Shown: positions 7,548 through 16,801, numbered from the stretch's first letter. The stretch: DNA of 64,000 nt from PALSA-1006 sp963733265 (GCA_963733265.1 CAVTCF010000001.1:992001-1056000); one strand, 5' to 3'. Translations and numbers: made by a program. Notes: generated by a model not told the origin, from the letters alone.

Positions 7548-8978
7548 GTGGAAGCAAATCAAGCGACTCCGGTTAAGTACGATATGGAGGTGGTCAAATG
7601 GTTCACGATCATGGCCGTTATCTATTTGGTAGTAGGCACGTTGGTCGGTGTATATATAGCAGGTGAATTAGCATGGCCGTTTCTAAATTTGGATATTCCT
7701 TACATTACTTTTGGTCGACTGCGGCCATTGCATACTAACGCAGTTATTTTTGCGTTTGGTGGTAGCACGCTGATGGCAACAGGTTACTACATTGTGCAGC
7801 GTACCGGTGCAACCAAGCTTTGGAGTAATGGTTTGGCGTGGTTCACCTTCTGGGGTTGGAATCTGATCATTGTACTTGCAGTGGTATCTTTACCTCTTGG
7901 TTTCACTCAAGGTAAGGAATACGCCGAGTTGGAATGGCCAATCGATATCATGATTGCTGTGGTTTGGCTGGCATTTGGTCTGAATCACATGATGACCGTG
8001 GCAATTCGCAAGACTTCACACATATATGTGTCAAACTGGTTCACCATGAGCATGATCATCATGATCACTTATTTGCACGTGGTTAACAGCTTGGCAATTC
8101 CGGTCAGTCTGACCAAGTCCTACTCCATTTTCTCCGGCGTGCAAGATGCCATGATTCAATGGTGGTGGGGTCACAATGCGGTTGGTTTCTACCTGACAGC
8201 CGGTTTCCTGGGAATGATGTATTACTTCGTGCCCAAGCAGTCGAATCGTCCGGTGTTTTCATATCGCTTGTCCGTGCTGCACTTCTGGGCGCTGACCTTC
8301 GGATATGTTTGGTTGGGTGCGCACCATTTGCAATACACTGCATTGCCTGACTGGACGGGTTCCCTGGGCGCGGCTGTTTCATTGGCAATGATCATTCCAT
8401 CATGGGGTGGTGCAATGAACGGAATGATGACTTTGTCCGGTGCTTGGGATCGTCTGCGTACCGACTACATCCTTCGCTTCCTGGTGGTGTCTTTGGCGTT
8501 CTATGCGATGTCGACCTTTGAAGGTCCGGTGATGTCGATTAAAACCGTCAATGCGCTTTCACACTACACAGACTGGACAATCGGTCACGTGCACTCGGGT
8601 GCTCTGGGCTGGGTTGCGATGGTAGCGATGGGATCGATTTACCACATGGTAAAGAAGCTATGGCGCGCAGAAATGTACTCTGACAGGCTGGTAAACGTGC
8701 ATTTTTGGATGGCAACAATCGGCGCGGTAGTTTATGTCGTTGCGATGTGGGTGTCCGGCATTATGCAAGGTTTGATGTGGCGCGATTATGACGAATACGG
8801 CGCATTGACCTACACCTTTGTAGAATCTGTTTCTGCCATGCATCCATACTATGCGATGCGTTTTGTTGGTGGTGTTATCTACAATCTGGGTGCATGGATT
8901 ATGTTGTTTAACGTGGTGATGACTGTGCGTCAAGCAAGTGGCGCGCGCAGTACCAACGCCGTTCCTGCACAAGCATAA
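7548..8978 (+). CDS. ccoN: cbb3-type cytochrome c oxidase subunit I
   Basis: Catalytic subunit of the high-affinity cbb3 oxidase (476 residues, 12 membrane spans expected). It carries the low-spin heme b and the high-spin heme b/CuB site where O2 is reduced to water with proton pumping. It begins with GTG, supported by a strong AAGGGGG at 7535-7541. Family marks include RPLHTNAVIFAFGG near the start (heme b ligand His), WWWGHNAVGFYLTAGFLG (CuB His region) and DWTIGHVHSGALGWV near residue 345. It leads the operon; ccoO follows 10 bp later. Confidence 0.97.
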   Translation: MEANQATPVKYDMEVVKWFTIMAVIYLVVGTLVGVYIAGELAWPFLNLDIPYITFGRLRPLHTNAVIFAFGGSTLMATGYYIVQRTGATKLWSNGLAWFTFWGWNLIIVLAVVSLPLGFTQGKEYAELEWPIDIMIAVVWLAFGLNHMMTVAIRKTSHIYVSNWFTMSMIIMITYLHVVNSLAIPVSLTKSYSIFSGVQDAMIQWWWGHNAVGFYLTAGFLGMMYYFVPKQSNRPVFSYRLSVLHFWALTFGYVWLGAHHLQYTALPDWTGSLGAAVSLAMIIPSWGGAMNGMMTLSGAWDRLRTDYILRFLVVSLAFYAMSTFEGPVMSIKTVNALSHYTDWTIGHVHSGALGWVAMVAMGSIYHMVKKLWRAEMYSDRLVNVHFWMATIGAVVYVVAMWVSGIMQGLMWRDYDEYGALTYTFVESVSAMHPYYAMRFVGGVIYNLGAWIMLFNVVMTVRQASGARSTNAVPAQA

Positions 8979-8988
8979 GGAGTGAGAC

Positions 8989-9753
8989 ATGTCTGATCAC
9001 GGCAAAATATATTCAACAGGTTTTCAGGATTCGTTGGAACGCAGCACTGTCAAGATGGCAATCGTGATTGCACTTGCGGTAGCTGTAGGAGGATTGGTGG
9101 AAATCGTGCCACTGTTTTATGTGAACTCGACGATGACGCATCTGTCGGCAAACGTAAAAGAATCGCAGAAAAAAGCGGGTGATGTTGCCCCCATTGTTTG
9201 GGACCGCAAGGAGGGACAAACGCTGGACGACTGGAAACCGGGTGATGGAGTTCGACCTTATAAGCCTTTGGAATTGGCGGGGCGTGAAGTGTACATAAGA
9301 GAAGGATGTTACTTGTGCCACTCGCAAATGATCCGTCCTTTCCGCGATGAAAATGATCGTTATGGTCACTACTCGGTGTCTTCCGAATCCATGTACGACC
9401 ATCCTTTCCAATGGGGATCCAAGCGTACCGGTCCTGATCTGGCACGGGTGGGTGGTAAGTATTCGGATGAGTGGCACCGTCGCCATCTGAGTCATCCGCG
9501 CGAAGTTGTTCCCGAGTCTGTCATGCCAAACTTCTTTTGGCTGGCGAACAACAAGCTTGATCCGGCTAATGTAACTCAAACCATGAAAGTGATGCGCATG
9601 ATGCCTTTCTATCCTGCTCCCTACACCGACGCGGATATTGCCGGTGCGAAGGATGCAGTAGCGGGAAAGACAGAGATGGATGCGGTGATTGCATACTTGC
9701 AAAGTTTGGGTAGCCAAATCAAATTTACCGACGGGGTAAATTACCGTGATTAA
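8989..9753 (+). CDS. ccoO: cbb3-type cytochrome c oxidase subunit II (mono-heme)
   Basis: Membrane-anchored monoheme cytochrome c of 254 residues. One N-terminal transmembrane helix (MAIVIALAVAVGGLVEIVPLF) is followed by a periplasmic domain with the single heme motif CYLCH near residue 107. That motif is followed by SQMIRPFRDE, typical of CcoO/FixO. It passes electrons from CcoP to CcoN. An AAGGAGTGAG ribosome-binding site precedes the ATG. Its stop overlaps the GTG start of ccoQ by 8 bp. Confidence 0.97.
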   Translation: MSDHGKIYSTGFQDSLERSTVKMAIVIALAVAVGGLVEIVPLFYVNSTMTHLSANVKESQKKAGDVAPIVWDRKEGQTLDDWKPGDGVRPYKPLELAGREVYIREGCYLCHSQMIRPFRDENDRYGHYSVSSESMYDHPFQWGSKRTGPDLARVGGKYSDEWHRRHLSHPREVVPESVMPNFFWLANNKLDPANVTQTMKVMRMMPFYPAPYTDADIAGAKDAVAGKTEMDAVIAYLQSLGSQIKFTDGVNYRD

Positions 9754-9955
9754 CTTGATGGGATACTTGGGTATGGATGTGGAGTCTATGACGACGAATG
9801 ACTGGCTGGGCGTTTTTTATGCCGTGTTTGCGTTCGTTGCCATGATCTATGTTTATTTCATGGTTTTCCGTCCGGCAAACAAAGAAAAGTTTGAGTCTCA
9901 ATGCCGCATGGCGTTGGATGACGATGATCCTACCAGTTTGGGAGAAAAAAGATGA
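9746..9955 (+). CDS. ccoQ: cbb3 oxidase small subunit CcoQ
   Basis: A 69-residue protein with one membrane span (WLGVFYAVFAFVAMIYVYFMVF) and a charged cytoplasmic tail ending GEKR, the usual CcoQ layout. CcoQ stabilises or protects the cbb3 complex under oxygen. The GTG at 9746 overlaps ccoO and has GGGGT upstream; an in-frame ATG at 9758 is an alternative that would shorten it by four residues. The stop overlaps the ccoP start (ATGA at 9952-9955), so the genes are translationally coupled. Confidence 0.9.
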   Translation: MINLMGYLGMDVESMTTNDWLGVFYAVFAFVAMIYVYFMVFRPANKEKFESQCRMALDDDDPTSLGEKR

Positions 9956-10920
9956 GTGAGAAACAAGATGTAACCGGTGCTACAACAACGGGGCACGTGT
10001 GGGACGAAGATTTGGCCGACTTTACCAATCAGCCACCCAAGTGGTGGATGCTGGGATTGACTGCCAGCGCACTTTTTGTTGTGATTTACTTTATCTACTA
10101 TCCTTCAGTTCCTGTTCCTGCTGCCAACACCTTTTTTAAGGGAGTGGGCGGATGGACAGCGCTCAAGGAAATGGAAGCCGACAAGGGTGAAGTGGATGCG
10201 GTACGCGGCAAATATGAAGTCAAACTCAAGAGCATGAGCCCTGCGGCAATACTTGCAGACAATGATTTGACCGAGTATGTGAAGCGTTCAGGCAAAGTGC
10301 TGTTCGGTGATAATTGTGCGCCTTGTCATGGTACCAACGGAGTTGGCACCAAGGACAAGGAAGGGCTGATTGCACCAATTCTTAACGACGATGACTGGCT
10401 GTATGGCGGCAAGATAAATGATATTCACACAACCATTTCGGGTGGACGTCAAGCCGTGATGCCCGCACATAAAGACATCCTGTCCGACCAGCAAATCGAC
10501 GACGTGGCGAAATACGTCAAAGCTTTGAGTGATCAAGGTAAGGACGGCGCTGATGCGGATATCGCTGTTGCAGCCGGGAAGAAAGTGTTCGCGGAAAGTG
10601 ATTGTCCCGCTTGTCATGGAGTCAATGCCAAGGGATTACAGGCAATGGGTTCTGCCAACCTGACCGATAAAGTGTGGCGTTTTGATAGCTCCTTAGAGGC
10701 AGTAAAGCATACGATCACTTATGGCGTAAACTCAGGCAATCCAAAGGCTAGAGTCGCTGTCATGCCAAATTTCAAGGAAGCCGGAAAGTTAAGCGAATCT
10801 GAAATCAAGAAATTGGCAGTATATGTGTACAAGTTTGGCGGTGGTCAAGCTGATGAGCCTGTTGCACCAGTTCAAGGCGCGACCACAGTCCCTGCTGCCA
10901 CGGCAATGTCGGCAAAGTAG
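9952..10920 (+). CDS. ccoP: cbb3-type cytochrome c oxidase subunit III (di-heme)
   Basis: Diheme cytochrome c of 322 residues. The N-terminus is FixP-like (HVWDEDLADFTNQPPKWW), followed by one membrane helix near residues 38-55. Two c-type heme motifs follow, CAPCH near residue 122 and CPACH near residue 218, each in a class I cytochrome c domain with a downstream Met ligand (AVMPAHK; VAVMPNF). It accepts electrons from periplasmic cytochromes and feeds CcoO. An Ala/Pro-rich tail closes the protein. A perfect hairpin (10933-10953) lies 12 bp after its stop. Confidence 0.97.
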   Translation: MSEKQDVTGATTTGHVWDEDLADFTNQPPKWWMLGLTASALFVVIYFIYYPSVPVPAANTFFKGVGGWTALKEMEADKGEVDAVRGKYEVKLKSMSPAAILADNDLTEYVKRSGKVLFGDNCAPCHGTNGVGTKDKEGLIAPILNDDDWLYGGKINDIHTTISGGRQAVMPAHKDILSDQQIDDVAKYVKALSDQGKDGADADIAVAAGKKVFAESDCPACHGVNAKGLQAMGSANLTDKVWRFDSSLEAVKHTITYGVNSGNPKARVAVMPNFKEAGKLSESEIKKLAVYVYKFGGGQADEPVAPVQGATTVPAATAMSAK

Positions 10921-10932
10921 CCTGTATGTCTG

Positions 10933-10953
10933 CACAGGGCATCAAGCCCTGTG
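10933..10953 (+). promoter_or_regulatory. perfect 8-bp hairpin between ccoP and the 39-codon ORF
   Basis: CACAGGGC and GCCCTGTG pair around a five-base loop. Six bases after the stem comes a short T run (10960-10965), so it may work as a weak terminator or an mRNA 3'-end stabiliser that sets the level of ccoNOQP above the downstream genes. Confidence 0.55.
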
Positions 10954-10979
10954 AGGCATCTTTTTAAGGGAGAACGCAG

Positions 10980-11099
10980 ATGAATCACGATGGCGTATTT
11001 TGGAGTGTAATAATAGCGGTTGCTGGAAGTGCACTTGTTGTGGCTTGGTTGTTATTCATGCTTTATAGAAATGCAACAAAAAGTAACGACAAGCAATAA
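10980..11099 (+). CDS. 39-residue single-span membrane protein in the cbb3 operon
   Basis: Short ORF with a strong ribosome-binding site (AAGGGAG, 7 bp before ATG). The peptide starts MNHDGVFWSV, has one transmembrane segment (IIAVAGSALVVAWLLFMLY), then a short basic tail ending SNDKQ. Its layout resembles small oxidase-associated subunits (CcoM in Pseudomonas, CydX in bd oxidases), but I cannot claim homology. Its place between ccoP and ccoG, followed at once by a terminator, suggests it is the last gene of the structural operon and may be an accessory subunit or assembly peptide. Confidence 0.65.
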   Translation: MNHDGVFWSVIIAVAGSALVVAWLLFMLYRNATKSNDKQ

Positions 11100-11119
11100 A
11101 GTTGAAAAGCAATAAATGA

Positions 11120-11147
11120 GGGGGAGGTGGTTAGCTCCCCCTTTTTT
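11120..11147 (+). terminator. rho-independent terminator after the ccoNOQP transcript
   Basis: GGGGGAG (11120-11126) pairs with CTCCCCC (11135-11141) over an 8-base loop and is followed by six Ts. It separates the structural genes from ccoGHIS, which then need their own promoter or read-through. Confidence 0.85.
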
Positions 11148-11181
11148 CACAATAGTATATTAGCAAACTCTAAATAAGATA

Positions 11182-12618
11182 ATGGAAAAAGAAACTGAAA
11201 AAATTGAGGTCGGTCACGTTACTGAAATCTACCAAGAATTCGAAACTTGGAGCGTTAATCTGGGCGACAAGACCATCCATGCGAAGCGTATGCCGGGGTT
11301 TTATCGCACACTCAAATATTTGACAGGCGCAACTTGGCTGGTATTTTTTGTTGGTCCCTATTTTCGATGGAACGGTAGTCAGGCAGTGTTGTTTAACATC
11401 GCCGACCGGCAGTTTCACTTTTTTGATTTAACAGTGTTGCCTCAGGATATTTGGATGCTGTCGCTGGTGTTGCTGCTGGCTGCAATGACACTATTCGCCG
11501 TAACTTCGGTTGCGTCCCGTGTCTTCTGCGGCTACTTCTGCTTTCAAACAGTCTGGACAGATGTTTTTACCTGGATAGAGGGAATAATAGAGGGCAATCC
11601 TACTCAGCGGCGCAAGTTGGACAGCAGCCCTTGGAATCTCGAAAAGATTCGCCTGAAAATATTCAAGCATTCCATTTGGTTGGTGATTGCAGTATTAACC
11701 GGGGTAAGTTTTTCGATCTGGTTCGTGGATGCCTTCGATTATTGGCATAACTTGATGACGTTCAATTTACCCAAAGTAGGATGGGTAACGCTAATTATGT
11801 TCACCGCTGGAACTTATATTTTAGCCGGATTGATGCGCGAACAGGCTTGCTTCTGGCTGTGTCCCTATGCGCGTATCCAGGGGGTGATGTCTGACAACCA
11901 AACCATCATGCCCACTTATGATAATAAGCGAGGCGAACCCCGGGGCAAAATTCAGCGGTCTACTGAAAATAATGCAAATGCCCAAGCCAAAGGAGATTGC
12001 ATAGATTGTTTTCAATGTGTTCAGGTTTGTCCGACGGGTGTTGATATTCGCGATGGCTCGCAATTGGGGTGCATTACTTGCGGGCTATGTCTGGACGCCT
12101 GCGATTCGATTATGGACAAAGTAGGGCGCCCAAGAGGATTGATCCGATATGCATCTTTGGATGAGATCGAAGGCAGGCCGATTAAAAAACTTTATCAGCA
12201 TCCGCGCACATTGGTTTACATCGGTATTATTCTGATTGCATTAAGCGGTATCATATATGGGCTTTCCCATCTTGGTTCTATGACACTCAGGGTAATTCCC
12301 GAACGCCAGCCATTGTTTGTGATCATGAGTGACGGCTCGATTCAGAACAAATATGAATTCAAGGTGGTCAACAAGACCGATAAGGATTTGCATGTGAACG
12401 TGACGGCAGTCGGAGGTATACCCGGACAGGTAATAATTGGTGCCGAGCAGCCACCATTGACTCATCATGGTCGCGGTACTTCGTTTACGATCTTTGTAAA
12501 AGCACCCGGAGGGAGTATTACACAGGAAGTAACTCCCATTGACTTTCAAATTCAAAGCAGTGAAGACCCATCGGTTAAGGCGGTATACTCTTCAAAGTTT
12601 AATGCCCCCAAACCCTGA
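11182..12618 (+). CDS. ccoG: cbb3 oxidase accessory protein CcoG (RdxA/FixG family)
   Basis: Membrane iron-sulfur protein of 478 residues. Several membrane helices lie between residues 48 and 235. Then come two ferredoxin-type [4Fe-4S] motifs around residues 272-305 (CIDCFQCVQVCP and CITCGLCLDACD). A last membrane span near residue 345 leads to an Ig-like periplasmic C-terminal domain (IG_FixG). CcoG is reported to reduce copper(II) for delivery to the cbb3 CuB site. It starts 35 bp after the upstream terminator and is followed closely by ccoH. Confidence 0.95.
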   Translation: MEKETEKIEVGHVTEIYQEFETWSVNLGDKTIHAKRMPGFYRTLKYLTGATWLVFFVGPYFRWNGSQAVLFNIADRQFHFFDLTVLPQDIWMLSLVLLLAAMTLFAVTSVASRVFCGYFCFQTVWTDVFTWIEGIIEGNPTQRRKLDSSPWNLEKIRLKIFKHSIWLVIAVLTGVSFSIWFVDAFDYWHNLMTFNLPKVGWVTLIMFTAGTYILAGLMREQACFWLCPYARIQGVMSDNQTIMPTYDNKRGEPRGKIQRSTENNANAQAKGDCIDCFQCVQVCPTGVDIRDGSQLGCITCGLCLDACDSIMDKVGRPRGLIRYASLDEIEGRPIKKLYQHPRTLVYIGIILIALSGIIYGLSHLGSMTLRVIPERQPLFVIMSDGSIQNKYEFKVVNKTDKDLHVNVTAVGGIPGQVIIGAEQPPLTHHGRGTSFTIFVKAPGGSITQEVTPIDFQIQSSEDPSVKAVYSSKFNAPKP

Positions 12619-12642
12619 TTGAGGCATAATAAGGAGGAACAA

Positions 12643-13152
12643 ATGCTATCTCAAAAAAATAAGCAAAACTGGCGCAACCCGTGGTTTGTCGGAATAATAG
12701 GGGTGGTCGTTACTGCTGTATTGGTCAATACAGTATTAATTTGGAAGGCCTACCACAACCGGTCCACATTGGTGGATCATGAATACAGTACCAATGACCG
12801 CAAATCCGATACCGAAACGATAGATGACATCCAGGCGCAAAACACTTTGGCTTGGAAAGTGATTATTAAGCAGCCCAAAAAAATTGTTCTCGCATCTCCT
12901 GCTTCTTTTGAAATTGATGTTGCCGATCGGCAAGGTGTGCCGGTCAGCGGAAAAATGGAAGTGGTAGCCTATCGTTCTGCCGATGCGGAGAAAGATTTTG
13001 CGGTTCCCTTTACCGAAATAGCTTCCGGCAAATATCAGGGATATATCAGTTTCCCGCTCAAAGGCTATTGGGAACTGCGTATTCGTGTTAAACGTGCTAA
13101 TGACGTGTTTGAAGTTGCAAGCAGCAAGCTTTCAGTTACGCAAGAGCAATAA
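12643..13152 (+). CDS. ccoH: cbb3 oxidase assembly protein CcoH (FixH)
   Basis: Protein of 169 residues: a short cytoplasmic N-terminus, one membrane anchor (WFVGIIGVVVTAVLVNTVLIW) and a periplasmic beta domain, the FixH pattern. I chose ATG 12643 because AAGGAGGAAC sits just before it; a frame-open TTG at 12619 has no such signal. CcoH binds the oxidase and is needed for its stable assembly. It lies between ccoG and ccoI, as in the classical fixGHIS cluster. Confidence 0.92.
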   Translation: MLSQKNKQNWRNPWFVGIIGVVVTAVLVNTVLIWKAYHNRSTLVDHEYSTNDRKSDTETIDDIQAQNTLAWKVIIKQPKKIVLASPASFEIDVADRQGVPVSGKMEVVAYRSADAEKDFAVPFTEIASGKYQGYISFPLKGYWELRIRVKRANDVFEVASSKLSVTQEQ

Positions 13153-13164
13153 CCCAGCGGCATT

Positions 13165-15633
13165 GTGACTCAGTATAGCGTTCATAGTATGGCAGGCTGT
13201 TTTCATTGCGGCCTGCCTGTTCCTGCCGGATACAACTATCACGGACACCATGACGGTGCGGAACGGAGTTTTTGTTGTTTCGGGTGTCAGTCGGTTTGCT
13301 CGGCTATTTATGAGGCGGGCTTACAAAGCTATTACCAACGCACACCGGAAGGCTTGTTGCTTGCTCCACCGCCGGAGCCGCCCAAAGATATCGAGATATA
13401 TGATATCGATGAAATACAGCAGGAATTTATCACCAGCTCGGGCGACTTGCACGATATTCACTTGCTTGTAGAAGGCATACATTGCGCAGCCTGTGTATGG
13501 TTGATCGAGCGCGGGTTAAAGCGTGAACCCGGAGTTCTATTCGCCAATGTCAATTTGGCGGCCAGGCGTGTCCACCTGCGTTGGGATAACAGCAAAAACA
13601 AACTTTCAAATTTGATCCGGGCACTTTCAAAGATCGGCTATTCGGCAGTGCCTTACGATCCTGAAAATGCAGAAGGTGTCATAAAAAAAGCAAATCGCAG
13701 TATGCTTTTCCGCCTGTTCTTCGCCGGGTTTACCATGATGAATCTGATCTGGATATCTATCGCGCTGTACAGCGGTGCCGATAAAGGCGAGTTCCGCGAT
13801 TTTTTTCACTGGATGGGTTTTGCCTTGGCCACGCCAACATTGCTTTATGCGGGCTATCCATTTTATCGCGGTGCCTTTGGAGGTTTGCGTGCGTGGCGTT
13901 TAACTATGGACTTGCCAATTGCCATAGGTTTGAGCGTTACTTACGCCTATTCCACCTATATTACGCTGATGCCCAATGTGGTCGGCGAAGTGTATTTCGA
14001 TACCGTTACTAATCTGACTTTCGTCATCTTGATAGGACGCTATTTGGAAGGAATGTTTCGTCATCAGGCATTGTCAGCCACCAAGCGCTTGATGGAATTG
14101 CAGCCGCGCGTGGCAACCGTGTTGCAGGACGGCAAAGAACAGATCATTCCGATCCGCGGGATAAAACTGGGCGACCTTGTTTTGATAAAACCCGGTTATA
14201 AAGTACCGGTTGATGGCATTGTGCTCGAAGGTCACAGTGCAGTGGATGAGTCCATGATCAGCGGTGAATCCGTGCCGGTGAGCAAGACGGTTGGCGCAAA
14301 AGTCACTTCAGGAACGGTGAATACCAACGGCGCATTGCTTGTAGAAGTAAACACGACATTGCAGAATACAACACTGGCGAAAATAATCCGCTTGGTTGAA
14401 GAGGCGCAGTCTTCCAAAGCGCCGATACAACGTCTAGCCGATACTATCGTGCCGTGGTTTGTTTTGGTTACTCTACTGTGCGCAACAATCACCTTTTTTG
14501 TATGGGACAGCAAAAGTTTTGAACTCGCCCTTATGGCCGCGACCTCCGTGCTGATCATCACCTGCCCTTGCGCGTTGGGTATGGCAACGCCAATGTCGAT
14601 TGCTGTAGCCTCCGGCTTGGGAGCAAAATATGGCATCCTGGTAAAAAACGGTCTGGTGCTCGAAACCTTGTCCAAGGTGAACCATTTTGTGTTTGATAAA
14701 ACCGGTACGCTGACTGAAGGAAAAATGAGCGTTGCAAGGATGCGGATTTCTTCCCTCCTGTCTGAGGCAGACATATTGCGCATTGCTGCGGCAGTAGAAA
14801 GATACAGCGAACATGCTACGGCAAAGGCCATCATCGCCGAAGCGAATAAAAATAAGCTGAATTATCTTGATGTCCCGGTAGGCGAGTTTCATGCCACTGC
14901 GGGGCTGGGAGTGCAGGCTGCTGTAAACGGAGAAAATGTTTTTCTGGGTAGTGCCGAATGGCTGATCCGCAACGACATCATGCTCAATGACGAATTACAA
15001 ACACAGGTGCATGAGTTGGAGGCGCAAGCAATGAGCTGTGTTTATTGTGCAATAGGCGGTACACATGTGGCCGTATTCGCATTGGCAGACAAACTGCGCA
15101 GTGATGCCCTGCAATTGGTGAATGAATTGCGTGACGCAGGCATAGGCATGACCTTGCTGAGCGGAGATCGCAAAGTAGTGGCAGAAGCTATCGCCGGACA
15201 ACTTGGCGGTATGGAAGTGATTGCAGAAGTGTTGCCGCAGGACAAAGATCGGGTAATCCAGCGTTTGCAGCAGGACGGTAAAATAGTTGCCATGGTTGGC
15301 GATGGCATTAACGACGCTCCTGCTTTGATTCGCGCTGATGTAGGCATAGCTCTCGGATCGGGCACAGATGTTTCAGTGGAAAGTGCCGACATCGTACTCA
15401 TGCACAACGGGCTGGACAAGGTGCGACTTGCGACATTGCTGTCCCGCCGTACCCTGCGCACGATCAAGCAAAATATCGGGCTTTCTTTTCTGTATAACGC
15501 TATCATGGTGCCAATGGCGATGATGGCTAAGGTTAACCCGCTTGTGGCGGCAATCACTATGCCTATCAGTTCCCTGATTGTGATCGGCAATGCGGCTCGC
15601 ATACGCAATTTGTTCAAGAACGAAAAATCATAG
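13165..15633 (+). CDS. ccoI: copper-exporting P1B-type ATPase CcoI (FixI)
   Basis: P-type ATPase of 822 residues (814 if the ATG at 13189 is used instead of the GTG). The Cys-rich N-terminus (CFHCGLPVP, FCCFGCQSVC) marks the CcoI/FixI subgroup and is followed by a heavy-metal-associated domain with CAAC near residue 106. Membrane helices then carry the copper motif CPC near residue 466. The catalytic motifs are DKTGTLTEG near residue 510 (phosphorylated Asp) and GDGINDAPAL near residue 711. It moves copper across the inner membrane for insertion into CcoN. Confidence 0.96.
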   Translation: MTQYSVHSMAGCFHCGLPVPAGYNYHGHHDGAERSFCCFGCQSVCSAIYEAGLQSYYQRTPEGLLLAPPPEPPKDIEIYDIDEIQQEFITSSGDLHDIHLLVEGIHCAACVWLIERGLKREPGVLFANVNLAARRVHLRWDNSKNKLSNLIRALSKIGYSAVPYDPENAEGVIKKANRSMLFRLFFAGFTMMNLIWISIALYSGADKGEFRDFFHWMGFALATPTLLYAGYPFYRGAFGGLRAWRLTMDLPIAIGLSVTYAYSTYITLMPNVVGEVYFDTVTNLTFVILIGRYLEGMFRHQALSATKRLMELQPRVATVLQDGKEQIIPIRGIKLGDLVLIKPGYKVPVDGIVLEGHSAVDESMISGESVPVSKTVGAKVTSGTVNTNGALLVEVNTTLQNTTLAKIIRLVEEAQSSKAPIQRLADTIVPWFVLVTLLCATITFFVWDSKSFELALMAATSVLIITCPCALGMATPMSIAVASGLGAKYGILVKNGLVLETLSKVNHFVFDKTGTLTEGKMSVARMRISSLLSEADILRIAAAVERYSEHATAKAIIAEANKNKLNYLDVPVGEFHATAGLGVQAAVNGENVFLGSAEWLIRNDIMLNDELQTQVHELEAQAMSCVYCAIGGTHVAVFALADKLRSDALQLVNELRDAGIGMTLLSGDRKVVAEAIAGQLGGMEVIAEVLPQDKDRVIQRLQQDGKIVAMVGDGINDAPALIRADVGIALGSGTDVSVESADIVLMHNGLDKVRLATLLSRRTLRTIKQNIGLSFLYNAIMVPMAMMAKVNPLVAAITMPISSLIVIGNAARIRNLFKNEKS

Positions 15634-15641
15634 GAGGTGAT

Positions 15642-15797
15642 ATGAGCGTAATTTTTACTTTAATTCCCGGCATGACGTTTCTTGGTTTGGTATTTTTTGG
15701 AATTATGATCTGGGCTGTAAAAAAAGGACAGTATGAAGACATGGAAGGCAATGCCAACCGAATTCTTCAAGATGACGATGATGACATGATGCCGTGA
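15642..15797 (+). CDS. ccoS: cbb3 oxidase maturation protein CcoS
   Basis: Small protein of 51 residues starting at an ATG with AGGAGGTGAT directly upstream. One membrane helix (residues 4-26, ending FFGIMIWAVKKGQYED) is followed by a very acidic tail (QDDDDDMMP). The WAVKKGQYED motif is the CcoS/FixS signature. CcoS is needed for cofactor insertion into the oxidase. It lies 8 bp after ccoI and ends the assembly operon. Confidence 0.93.
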   Translation: MSVIFTLIPGMTFLGLVFFGIMIWAVKKGQYEDMEGNANRILQDDDDDMMP

Positions 15798-15843
15798 AGT
15801 TATATCGCATCTGATATAACCAACGGGTGGTTACATCATGAAT

Positions 15844-15884
15844 GGGAACCCCGAAAAATTGGATTTTTAGAGGTTCCCTTATTT
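15844..15884. terminator. bidirectional terminator between ccoS and the minus-strand gene
   Basis: GGGAACC (15844-15850) pairs with GGTTCCC (15872-15878), and a T-rich tract follows on the plus strand (TTATTTTA). It closes the ccoGHIS transcript where it converges with the gene at 15879-16547. Confidence 0.7.
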
Positions 15885-16547
15885 TATGATCTCGCCGTGA
15901 GCCAAAAGCGGCTGGGTAAGTTTGTCAAAATTCTTCGGCGCAATATATTGCAGTAGTGGTTTTTCGTTCCCGCCTAACGCTATATCCAACCCATTCTGCG
16001 GGTATAGCCAATGAATCGCACCTCCGGCCTTTTCTTTTACTTTCATTGCCGGCTGACCAAAGCGTTTGGCAAAAACGGAATCTTCCAAACGAGTAGACGG
16101 CATATAAGTAAGGCTGCTAATCGGCAACGACATTACTCTGGCAATGTCTTCGGGAGTCAGGTTGATTTCTTTGCCGTTGCCTGTGGCGTTCATTCTCACG
16201 CCACGATCAAACATTCCTTGAAGTTCCGAATCTGGAACTATAATACTCAACACAATTCTGGATTTAAGTCCGGCCAGATTAACCTCTTCAAAAAAGACCT
16301 CCACGGCTAGTAGACCGCCGGGCGATTTAAACAAAATTGGTTTGGCATCTTCCTTAAAGTGCTGCTCTGCCTCGTGAGCGGTACTTTCCCCCAAAGTGAG
16401 ACCAAATATTCGAGTGGTATCAGCAGTCGGATGCTCAATGTGCCAAGGGAAATCTGTTTTGTCGGCAGCCTTTTCCTGATTCACAAAAGCCAGCACTATT
16501 GTTATCACTGCAATCAAAGCTATTCCAAAATATATTTTTCGTGCCAT
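15879..16547 (-). CDS. hypothetical membrane-anchored periplasmic protein
   Basis: Protein of 222 residues with an N-terminal hydrophobic anchor or signal (IYFGIALIAVITIVLAF), then a soluble, charged domain. Recognisable stretches are TTRIFGLTLGESTAHEAEQ and MSLPISSLTYMPSTRLED, but I do not know the family. It looks like a periplasmic protein. The gene is divergent from the membrane protein at 16802 and convergent with ccoS; no functional link to the oxidase is evident. Confidence 0.7.
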   Translation of the reverse strand: MARKIYFGIALIAVITIVLAFVNQEKAADKTDFPWHIEHPTADTTRIFGLTLGESTAHEAEQHFKEDAKPILFKSPGGLLAVEVFFEEVNLAGLKSRIVLSIIVPDSELQGMFDRGVRMNATGNGKEINLTPEDIARVMSLPISSLTYMPSTRLEDSVFAKRFGQPAMKVKEKAGGAIHWLYPQNGLDIALGGNEKPLLQYIAPKNFDKLTQPLLAHGEIIK

Positions 16548-16801
16548 TATTTTCGTGCCTGTCTAATTGAGTTATTAAGGTCTTCCGCATGATACTCATT
16601 AATTCCAATTGCGTAGAACAAAATTCAATTTTTGCAACATTATTAACAACAGCATAACAAGCAATCGAAATGCTTGCCCGCCTTAAAGTGGTATCATTGG
16701 CAATCAGCATCTGGTTTGAATTATGTGTTTGGGATGGTGGTAACAATATCTAATCTGGATTTAATCTGGCGACCCCTCGCTTTTATTAATTTTTTCATGG
16801 A

